A stretch of 45,791 bases of DNA from contig JAUCBJ010004647.1 of the NCBI GenBank assembly GCA_032718475.1, positions 1-45,791 on the forward strand, read 5' to 3'. The stretch's first letter is position 1, and each line of letters begins with the position of its first letter. Source of the stretch: Nemertoderma westbladi (taxonomy: Eukaryota; Xenacoelomorpha; Nemertodermatida; Nemertodermatidae). This document shows positions 21,890-32,407 of this stretch, in pieces. The notes below the pieces were generated by a model that was given only the letters and a program-made list of their open reading frames with translations, did not search any database and had not been told where the DNA came from. Made by a program: the position numbers and the translations under genes.

Positions 21890-23380
21890 CTAACAGATTC
21901 TTGGACAAACGCTTGCCGAAAATTAGCGTGGATTGTACGTTTTGTACAATACGTTAAAGGCAAACGTGACTTTACACGTCGACTTACATTGGCTGAGATT
22001 GACAGGTGTGAGATTAAATTAATTCGTCATTACCAACTGCGATATTTCGCGCGCGAATTCACATCTATAAATCAAGGTCAACCAATCAAGTCGTCACCAA
22101 TACTGAGTTGGAGTCCGATTATTTATAATGGCTTAATTTGTCATAAATCTCGGCTTCAAAACATTGACTTTAACACGAACTTTAGGTACCCAATAATAAT
22201 ACCGCAACACCACGAACTACAACGTGCAATGATACTGGACGCACATTTACATCTGAAACACGCTGGAAGACACCACTGTCTTTCCTACTTACGTACTAGA
22301 TTTGTATTAATTAGACCCAGTAAAGCGTTAAGTTCAGTGACACGTACGTGTATTATTTGTAAAAAGGTACATTCTAGAATAGGTACCCAAGAAATGAGTG
22401 AACTACCACAAGCACGACTTCAAGCATTCAGACCACCTTTTACAGAGACTGGAATTGATTGCTTTGGTCCCATACATACGAAACGTGGACGCATACTAGT
22501 AAAACGCTGGGGACTGATTTTCACATGTATGTCCAGTAGGGCAGTTCACATTGAACGTGTGATGGATCTTTCCACCAACGCGTTTATACTAGCACTGCGG
22601 CGATTTATCGCTAGACGCGGACTAGTGAAATGCTTGTACTCAGACCAAGGGACAAACTTTGTTGGTGCTCGGAATGAGATCGCTAGAGCCTTTAAGAAAT
22701 TAGATCATGATCAAATCTCGAACGAACTACAACCTCACAAGATTGTTTGGAAGTTTAATCCTCCAGATAGTCCATGGAGAGGCGGAGTCTGGGAGAGATT
22801 GATTAGATCTATCAAGACAGCCATGGCAAAGGTCATTCCAGTAAACCACATACTGACAGACGACCAACTGACAACATTGTTTGTTGAAATCGAGGCAATA
22901 CTAAATACTAGACCAATAGTATTAGTACCCGATGACAAACAATCTCAGTTTGCTTTGACACCGGCACACCTGCTTATGCAGGCACCGACTACTTTGACGC
23001 CGATTTCTATTCCAATAGAAAGCGACAGCTACGGTAGAAAAGCGTGGAAAATCACGCAACTACTAGCTAACAAATTCTAGGAAATATGGCAAAACCATTA
23101 TTTGCCCTCTATTTCTGCCAGAACAACTTGGTACAATAACACCCGCGCATTAAAGCCGGGAGATCACGTGCTGTTAGCGGAAGTGAATCTAAAAAGACGC
23201 TTCTGGATAACAGGTGTAATTTTAGCCACACATCCATCTATGGATGGAGTGACAAGAACTGTGACGGTACGGACAATTGACGGTCGTACAGTAGACAGAC
23301 CGACTCAACGTCTCGTACTTCTTGAAGAGACTCGTAATGAGTCTGGAGACTACAAATCTCCAACTAGTATTAGTAAATAA
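21890..23380 (+). other. BEL/Pao integrase module within the outer polyprotein
   Basis: Order seen: pre-integrase helix (S-W-T-N-A-C-R-K-L-A-W-I-V-R-F and L-T-L-A-E-I-D), zinc-binding HHCC (H-L-H-L-K-H-A-G then C-I-I-C at 22349), and the catalytic core with D (TGIDCFGP, 22457), D (YSDQGTNF, 22643) and E (GGVWERL, 22793), giving D-x61-D-x49-E. A DUF5641-type end (W-x-N-H-Y-L, K-P-G-D-H-V-L-L-A-E, R-F-W-I-T-G-V-I) closes it. All catalytic residues are kept, although TAG 23078 cuts off the DUF5641 part. Role: strand transfer of element cDNA into host DNA. Confidence 0.9.
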
Positions 23381-24041
23381 TTAGGAGTTTACAAATAGAT
23401 TTCCACGTACCTGTACACCGTAGTAAGGACAGCGGTAGAATTCCATTGTCTTTATATGTGAACATTGAGGGTAGTACCCTTATGTATCACATAGGAGCGG
23501 GATTTGTAGGTATAAGAAATGGAATTCTACTTGGAACTCACAATATTGAGACATTTTCGAAATTTTAGACAATCCATTTGGATTTGAAAATTTTAAAATT
23601 TTCTCCAGTGAATAGATTTCAGGGTACAGTCGGGTGGAACTTAAAATTAGAGAAACAAGAGAGGAAGACTTGCGAGCCTTTCTTAAAATTTTAATTAAAT
23701 TTTACACGGTCTTGTTTCAATAAGTTACGTCAATAAATAGACTCCCCTATATTTATTACTAATTCTTGATTGCTTATTTTCTGATAATAGTTTGGGATCA
23801 AAAAGTGAGTATTTTAGACTCACGGCCAGTTTAGCCCAAATTCGTTTTTATTTCGGCAAAAAATTTTAGATAAGAAGCAGCGTGTCATTAAAGAAACCCT
23901 AGATCTTAGGCTATGGGTAGGAGGTTAGAGCGTTGTCGAGCCAAAAGGGCAGACGAAAACTCTCACGTCTCCTCACAACTAACTACAAACTCTGTTGTAT
24001 TCCCTCTAGTAGCAATGATTATGTAACCATTACTTCCAATA
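23381..24041 (+). other. region between integrase and ORF3 with splice acceptor
   Basis: Non-coding. At 23979-24009, AACTAAC (branch-like) is followed by TCTGTTGTATTCCCTCTAG, a good 3' splice site 33 bases before the ORF3 ATG. A copy of the dispersed GGAAGACTTGCGAGCCTTTC motif lies at 23663-23682, identical over 28 bases to the copy in the spacer. AGGAGCGGG at 23491-23499 resembles the element's polypurine tract. Confidence 0.5.
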
Positions 24042-25394
24042 ATGGAGAAGGGGATACATGGAGAGCCGAGATGGGGATATGATATCCAAGAGGAAGCAGC
24101 AGCGCCATTCGAAAGATTTGGAGCCAAGGACTATACTATATTCGGTATAAAGGAATTATCGGAAAGTACAGCGAAACTCGCGAGAACTAAATATGACTCA
24201 AACGTATTAAAGAGAAGACAAAACGCATTAAACGAAAGAATCGAAAGTTTGCGTCAAACCTTCAATGAACTTTACCCGTACGACGCTTTGTGTGATACGG
24301 GAGACATTAGCGAAGACCCCGATACTGAAATTAGTCGTTTGTATCATACCATGCAATACCTAAAGGCGCACGAACCTATGCCCGCGGTACGCGATGAATT
24401 CGATGGAATGCATCTTTACAGACGAACTCGAAGGGACGATAGAGAAACCAAGGAAGCATTTTCAGTTTATAAACTTTATTATCAATGCGGTTCTTGTATG
24501 CGCGAACAACGAAATGCGATTCCGATGCGTTTGAATAAGGAAAATCCCGAACCGATATTGGCGAGGTGTTCGAACCATCAACAACTATGTTACCCTATGA
24601 AGGAGAACGTATCGTGGAGATTACGGAAGAATCACGGCAGACGCGCGCACCTATCGGTCACCTTGGTGATGATTTCGAAGTAACTACTACGATCACTGAC
24701 GATCCTTTAGAGGAACTTCTTGAGATAGAAAGGAACCTCCCGAAGAAATCTCAGACGGAGATTCGACAACTTGAAGCAACAGATGCTATAGTTTGTATAC
24801 AACCTTCAGAAACCTACCAACCCATAGACCCAGATGATTACGATTATAGTGTGGGAGGAAGCGCTCGACCGATTGGAGATCTTATATACGAACGAGTGTG
24901 GTACCCTGCCAATACGATGTGTAGTAAATGTGGCGTCGCTGGACATCATATGACAAAGTGTAGTGGAAAGCACATTACTACGACTCAGCTAATCTGTGGA
25001 TGGTGTGGGGATCAAGGGTCTCATACCTTTTATACTTGCTGGAGATTTATGGCTCAATGTACTTACTGCAATATAAAGGGACATCGAGCATCTGAATGCC
25101 AACTAAGAGACATACCTTATGAACACGAATCTGTAAAACTCGTGAGGAAATTATTTGATGAGTGGGAAGATTTAGCCGACGAACATGTATCAGCACAAAG
25201 AAGACGGTTTCCGATGAGAGCGCATCTTGGATTTTGGGCGGTAAATCCTCAAACGATGATGTCGGAAGGATATATCTCCGCTATGCCCCAATATGACGAA
25301 CTTATCGAGGTTGTCGATATTTTGCCCCACGACAGCGGATTCCGAGTGGTGCGCGAGTATCTATTACAAATTCACCCGGATAACAAAACACGTG
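24042..25394 (+). pseudogene. outer element ORF3, 5' part: zinc-knuckle protein
   Basis: Starts at ATG 24042, runs to 24683, and continues in a second frame (about 24566-25394), so there is one -1-type shift in the overlap. The first part is charged and helical with C-G-S-C near its end. The second has three zinc knuckles at about 24919-25100: C-S-K-C-G-V-A-G-H-H-M-T-K-C, C-G-W-C-G-D-Q-G-S-H-x4-C (one residue longer) and C-T-Y-C-N-I-K-G-H-R-A-S-E-C. It ends at the target site of the inner element (ACGTG, 25390-25394); the carboxy-terminal part lies at 37419-38073 and needs another one-base shift. No signal peptide or membrane segment is seen, so this is not an envelope protein. It is a nucleic-acid-binding accessory protein of unknown role. 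Confidence 0.75.
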
Positions 25395-26602
25395 TGTAAA
25401 AGCCTTTCCTGAATTGCCCCGTTATTTTTATTATCTTTTACATTAAAATACTCTGTAGTTGATTTAATAAGTGTAAGAGACCGTATTATTGCTGTATCGG
25501 TGTTTTTAGAGGATCTAAGACCTATTTCCTCCGTATGTGTACTGTGAAAGGCATATTTTGTGATTCTATGGCAATTCGTGACGCAAAGGGGTGATAGCTA
25601 CTCTTGAACAGTAGTTACTATGACTACGGTTAACAGCTGACATTCATACGTGTTGATTTCCTTTGTTCTACGGCGTCTCTCAGTTCAGTCAGCCAATGAG
25701 AGCGTTTTTGTGGCTCCTTGTACAGAAAATTTCCGAGAAATGACGCAATGCCTATGTGCAGTGTTTACATTCAGTCTTGAGCCAAAGAAAGAACGGCTTG
25801 GAAGTATTTTGTGCTGTACTGCTTTTTAGTCGTACACTAGTAGGTTTAATTATAAAGGGCATATATCCTTTAACGGACGGACTACATGCCTATATCTCAT
25901 TGCTGACATACCGGTACTGACTTGTTGTTTTATACTGCTATTTGCTGTCAGTTCTTCATAATATGGTTGATGAATAATTATATTTGGAATAACGATAAAT
26001 AACCCCGCAACCCAATATTCTTGATATACCTAAGGTAAGAGAGAAAGGTTACCAATAACGATTGTGACTTATGTTAAAGTGGTTTGAAGTGAATCTAATG
26101 TTATTTGATAGACCCTACATGAGTCAGCCTGTGTTCCTTTTATATGTGACTAAAATCAGTGAAGATTGGCAGATTAGTGTGCAGTATTGTGCAGCATTGT
26201 GTATGAGTGAGTCTGTTAAAGAAGCAATTCCTAAAGAATGCGCCATATATGTGAATTATAATTAAGCCATATCGTTGTGAGTAGTTTAAGTCATAACTCT
26301 GTTTATATAGATAAAGCGCCACGTCCTAAAGGAACTGTTAATATTACCGAAGGTGAATAATATTGTCAGAGATTATATAATACTGTCAGTCGAATAATAC
26401 ATTAGGCTTACATAGCAATAAAAATTAAACCGTCGAACCCAATCTCCCTCCCGGGAATATCCAGCGGGTGAATGGTCGCGCACGGATTGGTTTCGACTAG
26501 TGTAGTGAATCAAATACTTGTCATAGACTAAAAAGCGATTTATTATCTAGAAGACATTCTAATTTGGCGGGTTAAACTGCCAAAGGTCTGAAAGCGCGAA
26601 CA
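25395..26602 (+). repeat. 5' LTR of the inner element (1,208 bp)
   Basis: Nearly identical to 36210-37413. By eye two substitutions (C/G at 25409, G/A near 25518) and one 4-bp deletion (CTCCCTCCCGGG versus CTCCCGGG near 26447). TATA-like ATTATAAAGG at 25849-25858 and AATAAA at 26417-26422 give a plausible R region. The 64-codon open frame at 26071-26265 recurs in the other LTR and is not considered a gene. Confidence 0.93.
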
Positions 26603-28837
26603 TTAAAGGATATAGCTTCTTTGTTGCAGTAAGCAATAAAGTTGAAAGTACCGGTCAACCGGTACATCTGTAGGTCAGTAGGCCCAACCGCTAGAATCGG
26701 TACATCTGTAGGTCAGTAGGCCCAACCGCTAGAACCGGTACTTCTGTAGGTCAGTAGGCCTAACTGTTCTAACCGGTACTTCAGTATAAGTACACTAGTA
26801 TTATTCGATTTGATTATTGCATACCGGTAGGCTGTTTAAGGGATTAGGGATTGATCACCCCTTATACCTTTATATGGTTTACTTATTTCTGTCAAGTTTT
26901 ATTTATTTGTAGGCCAGTATTGAACAGAAGGCGTGTAAGCCTGATCAGATAGTACAGACGATTTGTAGGCTGAGCTGTTGTCTGATTGCTGTTAAGTCCG
27001 AACGAATTGCAGTGTGTGTAGATCACCTGTCCGATTAAGTACGATTAGGCAGTAGGGGCAGCGAACGCTGTAAGGTAATCCCCCAACTAAAGAATAAGTC
27101 GCACTACTGGGTTAGAGCGCATACTCCCTAATCATTTCGGAGTCTGCATGTCCTGTGGTTTATTTAGGCTTGAGAGTGGTCTGCCATCGTTTAGTCTGTA
27201 CTTTGTTTGTGTAAGTCTGTACGGGTAGCGTATAATTTTATTTAGATAATTTGTAGGCTGGATAGTTGTCTGGCTGTTATTAGGTCTGAACGGATTGCCG
27301 CGTGTGTAGATCATCTGTCCGATTAAGTACGATTAGGCAGTAGGGGCAGCGAACGCTGTAAGGTAAACCCCCAACTAAAGAATAAGTCGCACTACTGGGT
27401 TAGAGCGCATACTCCCTAATCATTTCGGAGTCTGCATATACCGTAGTTTGTTTAGGCTTGATAGTAGTCTGTCAGTGTTCGGTCTGTATTTTGTTTGAGT
27501 AGTTTGTACGCGTAGCGTAATATTTATTATTCAGAGTTTATGCGATTATCCGCAACATTCATTCCCCAAGTTTGTTCCTACAGTAATTGTGTTTGTTATA
27601 CATACCGCTATAGTTAAATTAACCCCGGTACTACACGGGCTGCTCGGCGTAGGTAAAGACTGGTGATTTTGTGCATCGGTCACTCCAGCAGATGCCGTGG
27701 TTCTTTTAGCTGTTCAAGTATATTTAACTACTGATTGTCTGTTATATAAGTACTCGTACCTAATTTAGGGTTTAGTGTACAGTACTTTCCGAAGTAATTA
27801 TTGTAGACATTATATTTGTGTTGTAAAGTGGTTGATAGGCACATTCGATTAGCTCTATTAACTTCTAGGTAGGAACACTCCGTGATACATAACGTAGAAC
27901 CTATAGCGATACGGCTATAGGTCGTCAGGCGGTGGTATTTTCCTATCTAGACAACGCAGTGTATTTACTACTACTTATTATTTCAAATACCGTAGTACTC
28001 TGTCCGTTGTAATAACCAGATTTCTAACCCTTTGTTAGACTGGTTTGTAGACTTCTTGTAAAATTACCCTAAAAATTCGTATTTGTGTTTTTGTAAAATT
28101 TTGTGTTTATTTAGAGATTGTAATCTCAACCCGAATTGTACGTAATTCGTAGTATTAAGTAACTTAGGTAAATTAGAATTATTTGTTTTAGTGTCCTATA
28201 CATAACACTTCACTGAAAGCGCACCGCTTTGTGTAGTGATTACTCCCCAGAAATAATAACATTTATTTCAAACATTGACAAAACCCATTAAAACGGGTAT
28301 ATATATATTATAAATCAAATCTAACGATTTATAAATAGTAGGCCTACCATACAACCATTAGGTCCCAATATCAGTTGGATTACTGCTCAAATAACGGTAA
28401 TAAAGTAAGTAAAGTAACAAAGTAACCCTAAAGTAACAGAAATTCAATTATTTGAAATAATTGATATACCGGTATTTACGATAGGCCTATTATCTTTATT
28501 TCTATAAATCTAGGCTGAAATTATACCGGTACTTGTAATTAATTCTATTTCAGAATTATATATCCTACAAACTGTAAGCTGTATACCGGTATTCCGATAG
28601 GCCTATTATATATTTATATATATTTGTGCTAAAATTACACCGGTATTCTGTGATAAACCTAGTCTGTAATAATAGTTATATATACTATAAGCATACCGGT
28701 ATTCTAATATATTATATATATCACGCTACACTGAGTAGCAGTATCGGTAATTAATTACTAGGCTAGCAGTTAATACTGAATTACTAGACTTGCTTAGACT
28801 GTAATATAGCAGTAGGCATTCAACTGTACACACAAAC
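26603..28837 (+). other. inner element leader, long and repeat-bearing
   Basis: Over 2.2 kb without a gene. It holds three 38-bp repeats (26661-26775, GGTACATCTGTAGGTCAGTA), a 288-bp tandem duplication (26961-27248 and 27249-27536), and an AT-rich zone (about 28440-28730) with diverged units of TACCGGTATT and GATAGGCCTATTAT. No clear tRNA primer site was seen directly after the LTR. Confidence 0.6.
26961..27536 (+). repeat. 288-bp tandem duplication in inner leader
   Basis: ATTTGTAGGCTG begins both copies. The central block from CCGATTAAGTACGATTAGGC (27031 and 27319) through CATTTCGGAGTCTGCAT is almost unchanged, while the flanking parts have diverged. The conserved core includes a small hairpin GCAGCGAACGCTG. 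Uneven conservation suggests the core is functional RNA or a binding platform. Confidence 0.8.
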
Positions 28838-31800
28838 ATGTCTGACGCAAAGCAGAACCTGTCAGACAGTCTACTAGATACAACGGAGAGTGAAGCGACA
28901 GCAGAGAAACCGCATAAGAGGGATGCCATTGACATCTATCTGTCAGACTATCAGCGTTTTTTGGGAGATGAAGAGTTGAGGAGAAGGCTAGAGGGACTTA
29001 GCCCTAATAGCGAAGGAGCCAAACTTGTGTTAGATGCGATTGATGTGGATAGGTTAGCGGCGAACCAAGCTAAATTCGATGAACAACTCCGCATCGTTAG
29101 AGAACAAGAAGAACAAGTAAAGAAAAAACGTATAGAAGACAGAAAGGCCGCAGCAAAAGCAGAGGCAGAGGCAAAAGCGGCAGCAGCAGAAGCAGCGGCA
29201 GAGGTAAAAGCGGCAGCAGCAGAGGCAAAAGCGGCAGCAGCAGAAGCAGAACGGAAAGCGGCTGAAGAGATCGCCCAACTGGAGTTGGAAACGCTTCAAG
29301 AGAAGCAAGACGACTTCAGTAAACAGTTAACAGCTAGTAATATGCGGATGATGAATCGATCTACTCCCAAAAGACAGGGATATACATCATCTGAAGAAGG
29401 CGATACCACCGATACTGAAGGCAAAGGAAATAGATCTCGTCTAAGCAGACACAAAAGAACATTCCACCGGCAGAAATTGCCTGATTTGCCTCCAGCTGTT
29501 AGAAGGCAACTAAATAACACCAAAGTAGGTAGTACAGAGCCCGCAGACCAAATAATTAAAATAGAAAGACTCCCTACGATAGTAGATGAGCCTGAAATAA
29601 TTAGGCCTGTTCTTGAAATCACCCCTTCGGTGATAGACACACATGTGCTCCCTGAAACTACCTCTAAATTCCCTCTGCATAGCACTAAGCTACCTGTGCC
29701 CCGCAGAACTGCCCAAGAGACAGTTCAGGTCCTGGACCCCGAGCGAAATATTCACAATTTGTCGCCCGTTGTCCCTCGTCCGCCCGCTACAACGTTGGCG
29801 ACTCCCGCTTCGGCGGTCGAATGGGTGGACGAGAGACGGCGGGGGATGGATATCCTGCTCGGGCAGATGCAGGAGACTGTCCAGCAATTCAAGGGCACAG
29901 TAAGGGAAAGTAGACTAGAGTTGCAAGAAGTGCAGCAAAGTATCGCGCTAGAGCGCGATAAATTAGTAAATACTCAAAGAGGTATACCACCACCCTCTGT
30001 AACAATGTGTCAACCCGTTAGGTCTGAAGTATTGCATGCGCAAGGTGTGGAGCCTACACGCATATATACTGCTAGCGAAGTAGAAACTCCTATAGTGAAC
30101 CCTATTAAGGGTAATTATAGACCTGTTGATAATGATATTCCCTATAGAACTGATCATAATCCGAGAAATTTATATACCGATAACTCGATATTAAATAACA
30201 CGATGGCCCAAGAAAGTTTTACGCGTCAAATGGCTAGAACCGAAGCCCGACAAGCGGTAAAGGTTGGAGAGATCGTCAAGTTTAATGGAGATGAGATGAA
30301 ATGGTTACCTTTTAATGAATATTACAAAGATAACATACAGAACTCTGTACTATCTAATGGAGAAAAACTTAGATACCTCATCGAGTGCTTGGAAGGATCT
30401 CCCAAGTTAATGGCATTAAAGTTTATTGGACATCCAGACGGATTAAGACAAGTTTGGGATACACTAAACATCAGGTATGGTAATAGGAATAATATCGCTG
30501 GGTACTTGTATGCAAAGTTAGTAGCGCCCCGAAAGTTTATTAGTAGCGGAATTATCGAGTTTTCCGATGAGATCCAGGAGATCTGCAGACAATTAGATTG
30601 GCTAGGTAAGTCTCACGAGTATCAGAACACTATGGTTATTAGAGCAGTGGCTTCTACTTTACCTAAAGGTGGAGTAGGTACACGCTGGGATAAGAAAGTG
30701 TTATATATGATGGAACAACAACGGCGAGACCCTACCATGGCTGATCTCATGTCATTCTTAGATGGAGAAGTGAAATTACAGCTCCTAAGGCAGTCCAGAG
30801 AGAGGACATTGGAAAACAAGGTAAGTGAGAAACCCGTTTCTAGGAGAAGGGTAATACCAGTATGTTATACCGACGACGGTGAAAGCCAAACTTCTCAAGG
30901 AGAGGACAGCGGGAAAGACACTGACAGATCTTATGTCAATAAAATGCCTAAAGATCAGGTAAGTAAATCCAAGTCTCGACCCAATGACAGAAGGGAACCG
31001 GTACAAAAAACCCCTCCTACGTCTCCTAAAAGAATTCAGGTGAGAAAGCCCGAGGAAAGAACAAGTGTGCACCACACAGCACATGTTAAAGTAAGTAACA
31101 TCAAGCCCAAATGTGTGCTGTGCGACGGGCCCCACCGTTTAAATGCGTGTGATAAATTCCTGAGGAAATCACTAAAGGATAGACGTGAAGTCATGTGGGA
31201 TAAGCGGTTGTGTTATAATTGCCTCAGACGAGGACACCAACGGCGAACCTGTAACTCCGACGCAAGGTGTGCAAAGTGCGGCGCAAAACATCATATCTTG
31301 TTGCACACGGAATTCGAACGAAACAGCCCGAGTCAGGTAAGTGAGTCCGAACTACATGTCCAATTCAGTGATGTGAACGACACTGATCAATCTGAGATGG
31401 AAGGATTCTATACGGACGAGTTCTCCGACCAAAACGAATCCTGTTACCTAATAAACACCACCGCAGTGTATCGAGCACTCGTACATGAGAAAGACACAGA
31501 CAGCGACCTTACCTTAACTACTTCCGATCAACAACCATCTTGGAAAGCGCCAACTTCCAATATAGGAATCCGAGAGTTTCCTGTGGTGCAGGTAAGGGTG
31601 CACGGACCTAAACGGAGTTATGTAGTGAACGCCCTCCTGGACTCCGGCAGCACAGGAACATTCATCGATAAAGAGCTAGCCGAAGATATATTTGCTGGAC
31701 AACCCAAGTTCCAAACTAAGCTCAACATGTCAGGCATTATGCAAGTTTGGAAATCTACAATAACAGCTGATTATTATGTAGGCGCGTTGTCCACCCCACA

Positions 31801-32407
31801 AGACGAACTAGGAGAACATAGCATCAGGTCAGTGAAAATGGTGGCTATAAAGAACTTCGCTACTACTCAAGCAGACCTTTATAATTGGGACGAGGATGAG
31901 AGCATCCAACATCTTAACATACCTCGATTCCAGACTGATTATCCTGGAGTGCAAATACTCATCGGCCAAAACGCGCATGAGGCGCTGGAGACATTAGAGA
32001 AACGACCTGCTCAACCGCAACCACTTCAGCCCTATGCGGTAAGAACTAGAGTAGGTTGGTACCTTACTGGACCTTCCCGTAGAACGCTCAGAGAAAGACT
32101 GCTTCAAGATCGCGTCTGCCAGCGGAGTAAATGGGAAGATGATACTAGTGAGGGAGACGACCCAACTGAGGGAACACCACACTCCTCAGATAATGACAAT
32201 CTTAGCTCCAATGTAGATCAATGGAGATATTGCCCCAAGAAGTTTAATCCAACGGACATCGCTTCCAGAGGAGCAACTCCTCAAGAACTGACAGATACTA
32301 CAGACCGATTAGGTGAACCCGACTTCCTGAGTAAGGAGAATGAATGTCCTCCCCATCTTACTCCGACTGAGATTATACCAGCCAAGGGAGGACCTTCGAA
32401 TACGTAA
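28838..32407 (+). CDS. inner element gag-protease fused to RNase H tail
   Basis: An uninterrupted 1,189-codon frame from ATG 28838 (A at -3). Residues 1-80 are acidic and start M-S-D; about 85-165 is a highly charged Ala-rich coiled coil (AEAKAAAAEA repeats). DUF1759 spans about 480-660 (V-K-F-N-G-D-E-M-K-W-L-P-F). Nucleocapsid runs from C759 (C-V-L-C-D-G-P-H, C-Y-N-C-L-R-R-G-H-Q-R-R-T-C, C-A-K-C-G-A-K-H-H-I-L-L-H). Protease has D935 in L-L-D-S-G-S and ends with V-G-W-Y-L-T-G-P near 1080. About 45 residues later the frame reads W-R-Y-C-P-K-K-F-N-P-T-D-I-A-S-R-G (W1129), the usual end of BEL/Pao RNase H. All of RT and most of RNase H are therefore deleted in frame. The last five codons and stop come from the nested LINE piece. 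Confidence 0.92.
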   Translation: MSDAKQNLSDSLLDTTESEATAEKPHKRDAIDIYLSDYQRFLGDEELRRRLEGLSPNSEGAKLVLDAIDVDRLAANQAKFDEQLRIVREQEEQVKKKRIEDRKAAAKAEAEAKAAAAEAAAEVKAAAAEAKAAAAEAERKAAEEIAQLELETLQEKQDDFSKQLTASNMRMMNRSTPKRQGYTSSEEGDTTDTEGKGNRSRLSRHKRTFHRQKLPDLPPAVRRQLNNTKVGSTEPADQIIKIERLPTIVDEPEIIRPVLEITPSVIDTHVLPETTSKFPLHSTKLPVPRRTAQETVQVLDPERNIHNLSPVVPRPPATTLATPASAVEWVDERRRGMDILLGQMQETVQQFKGTVRESRLELQEVQQSIALERDKLVNTQRGIPPPSVTMCQPVRSEVLHAQGVEPTRIYTASEVETPIVNPIKGNYRPVDNDIPYRTDHNPRNLYTDNSILNNTMAQESFTRQMARTEARQAVKVGEIVKFNGDEMKWLPFNEYYKDNIQNSVLSNGEKLRYLIECLEGSPKLMALKFIGHPDGLRQVWDTLNIRYGNRNNIAGYLYAKLVAPRKFISSGIIEFSDEIQEICRQLDWLGKSHEYQNTMVIRAVASTLPKGGVGTRWDKKVLYMMEQQRRDPTMADLMSFLDGEVKLQLLRQSRERTLENKVSEKPVSRRRVIPVCYTDDGESQTSQGEDSGKDTDRSYVNKMPKDQVSKSKSRPNDRREPVQKTPPTSPKRIQVRKPEERTSVHHTAHVKVSNIKPKCVLCDGPHRLNACDKFLRKSLKDRREVMWDKRLCYNCLRRGHQRRTCNSDARCAKCGAKHHILLHTEFERNSPSQVSESELHVQFSDVNDTDQSEMEGFYTDEFSDQNESCYLINTTAVYRALVHEKDTDSDLTLTTSDQQPSWKAPTSNIGIREFPVVQVRVHGPKRSYVVNALLDSGSTGTFIDKELAEDIFAGQPKFQTKLNMSGIMQVWKSTITADYYVGALSTPQDELGEHSIRSVKMVAIKNFATTQADLYNWDEDESIQHLNIPRFQTDYPGVQILIGQNAHEALETLEKRPAQPQPLQPYAVRTRVGWYLTGPSRRTLRERLLQDRVCQRSKWEDDTSEGDDPTEGTPHSSDNDNLSSNVDQWRYCPKKFNPTDIASRGATPQELTDTTDRLGEPDFLSKENECPPHLTPTEIIPAKGGPSNT

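Larger units (their letters stand above)
16757..23380 (+). pseudogene. outer element gag-protease-integrase polyprotein, no RT, five in-frame stops
   Basis: A single reading frame of 2,208 codons from ATG 16757 to TAA 23378, interrupted only by TGA 17915, TAA 19076, TAA 19133, TGA 21584 and TAG 23078, with no frameshift. Residues 1-780 are gag amino-terminal: acidic start M-S-D, coiled coil rich in Ala/Gln/Glu at about 275-430, then Ser/Pro/Arg-rich. About 785-960 is DUF1759. Nucleocapsid knuckles run from C1024 (C-Q-Y-C, then C-W-R-C-T-R-H-G-H-V-R-K-D-C, then C-P-S-C-G-R-N-H-D-G-L-L-H). The aspartic protease has D1196 in L-D-S-A-S; Ala in place of Gly is a variant I believe also occurs in BEL proteases. 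G-W-Y-T-R-A-P closes that module near 1350. A repeat-rich spacer (about 1352-1708) replaces RT and RNase H. Integrase follows. TAG 23078 sits where F-W is expected, consistent with TGG to TAG. Confidence 0.9.

Noticed and set aside
24042-25394. Envelope protein
   Set aside because: No signal peptide, glycosylation-rich ectodomain or membrane anchor; zinc knuckles point to nucleic-acid binding.
26071-26265. 64-codon frame in both inner LTRs (also 36886-37080)
   Set aside because: Same reason; it overlaps the expected R/U5 region.
29054-29308. Cys/Leu/Phe-rich minus-strand frame
   Set aside because: Antisense shadow of the Ala/Glu/Lys-rich gag coiled coil.
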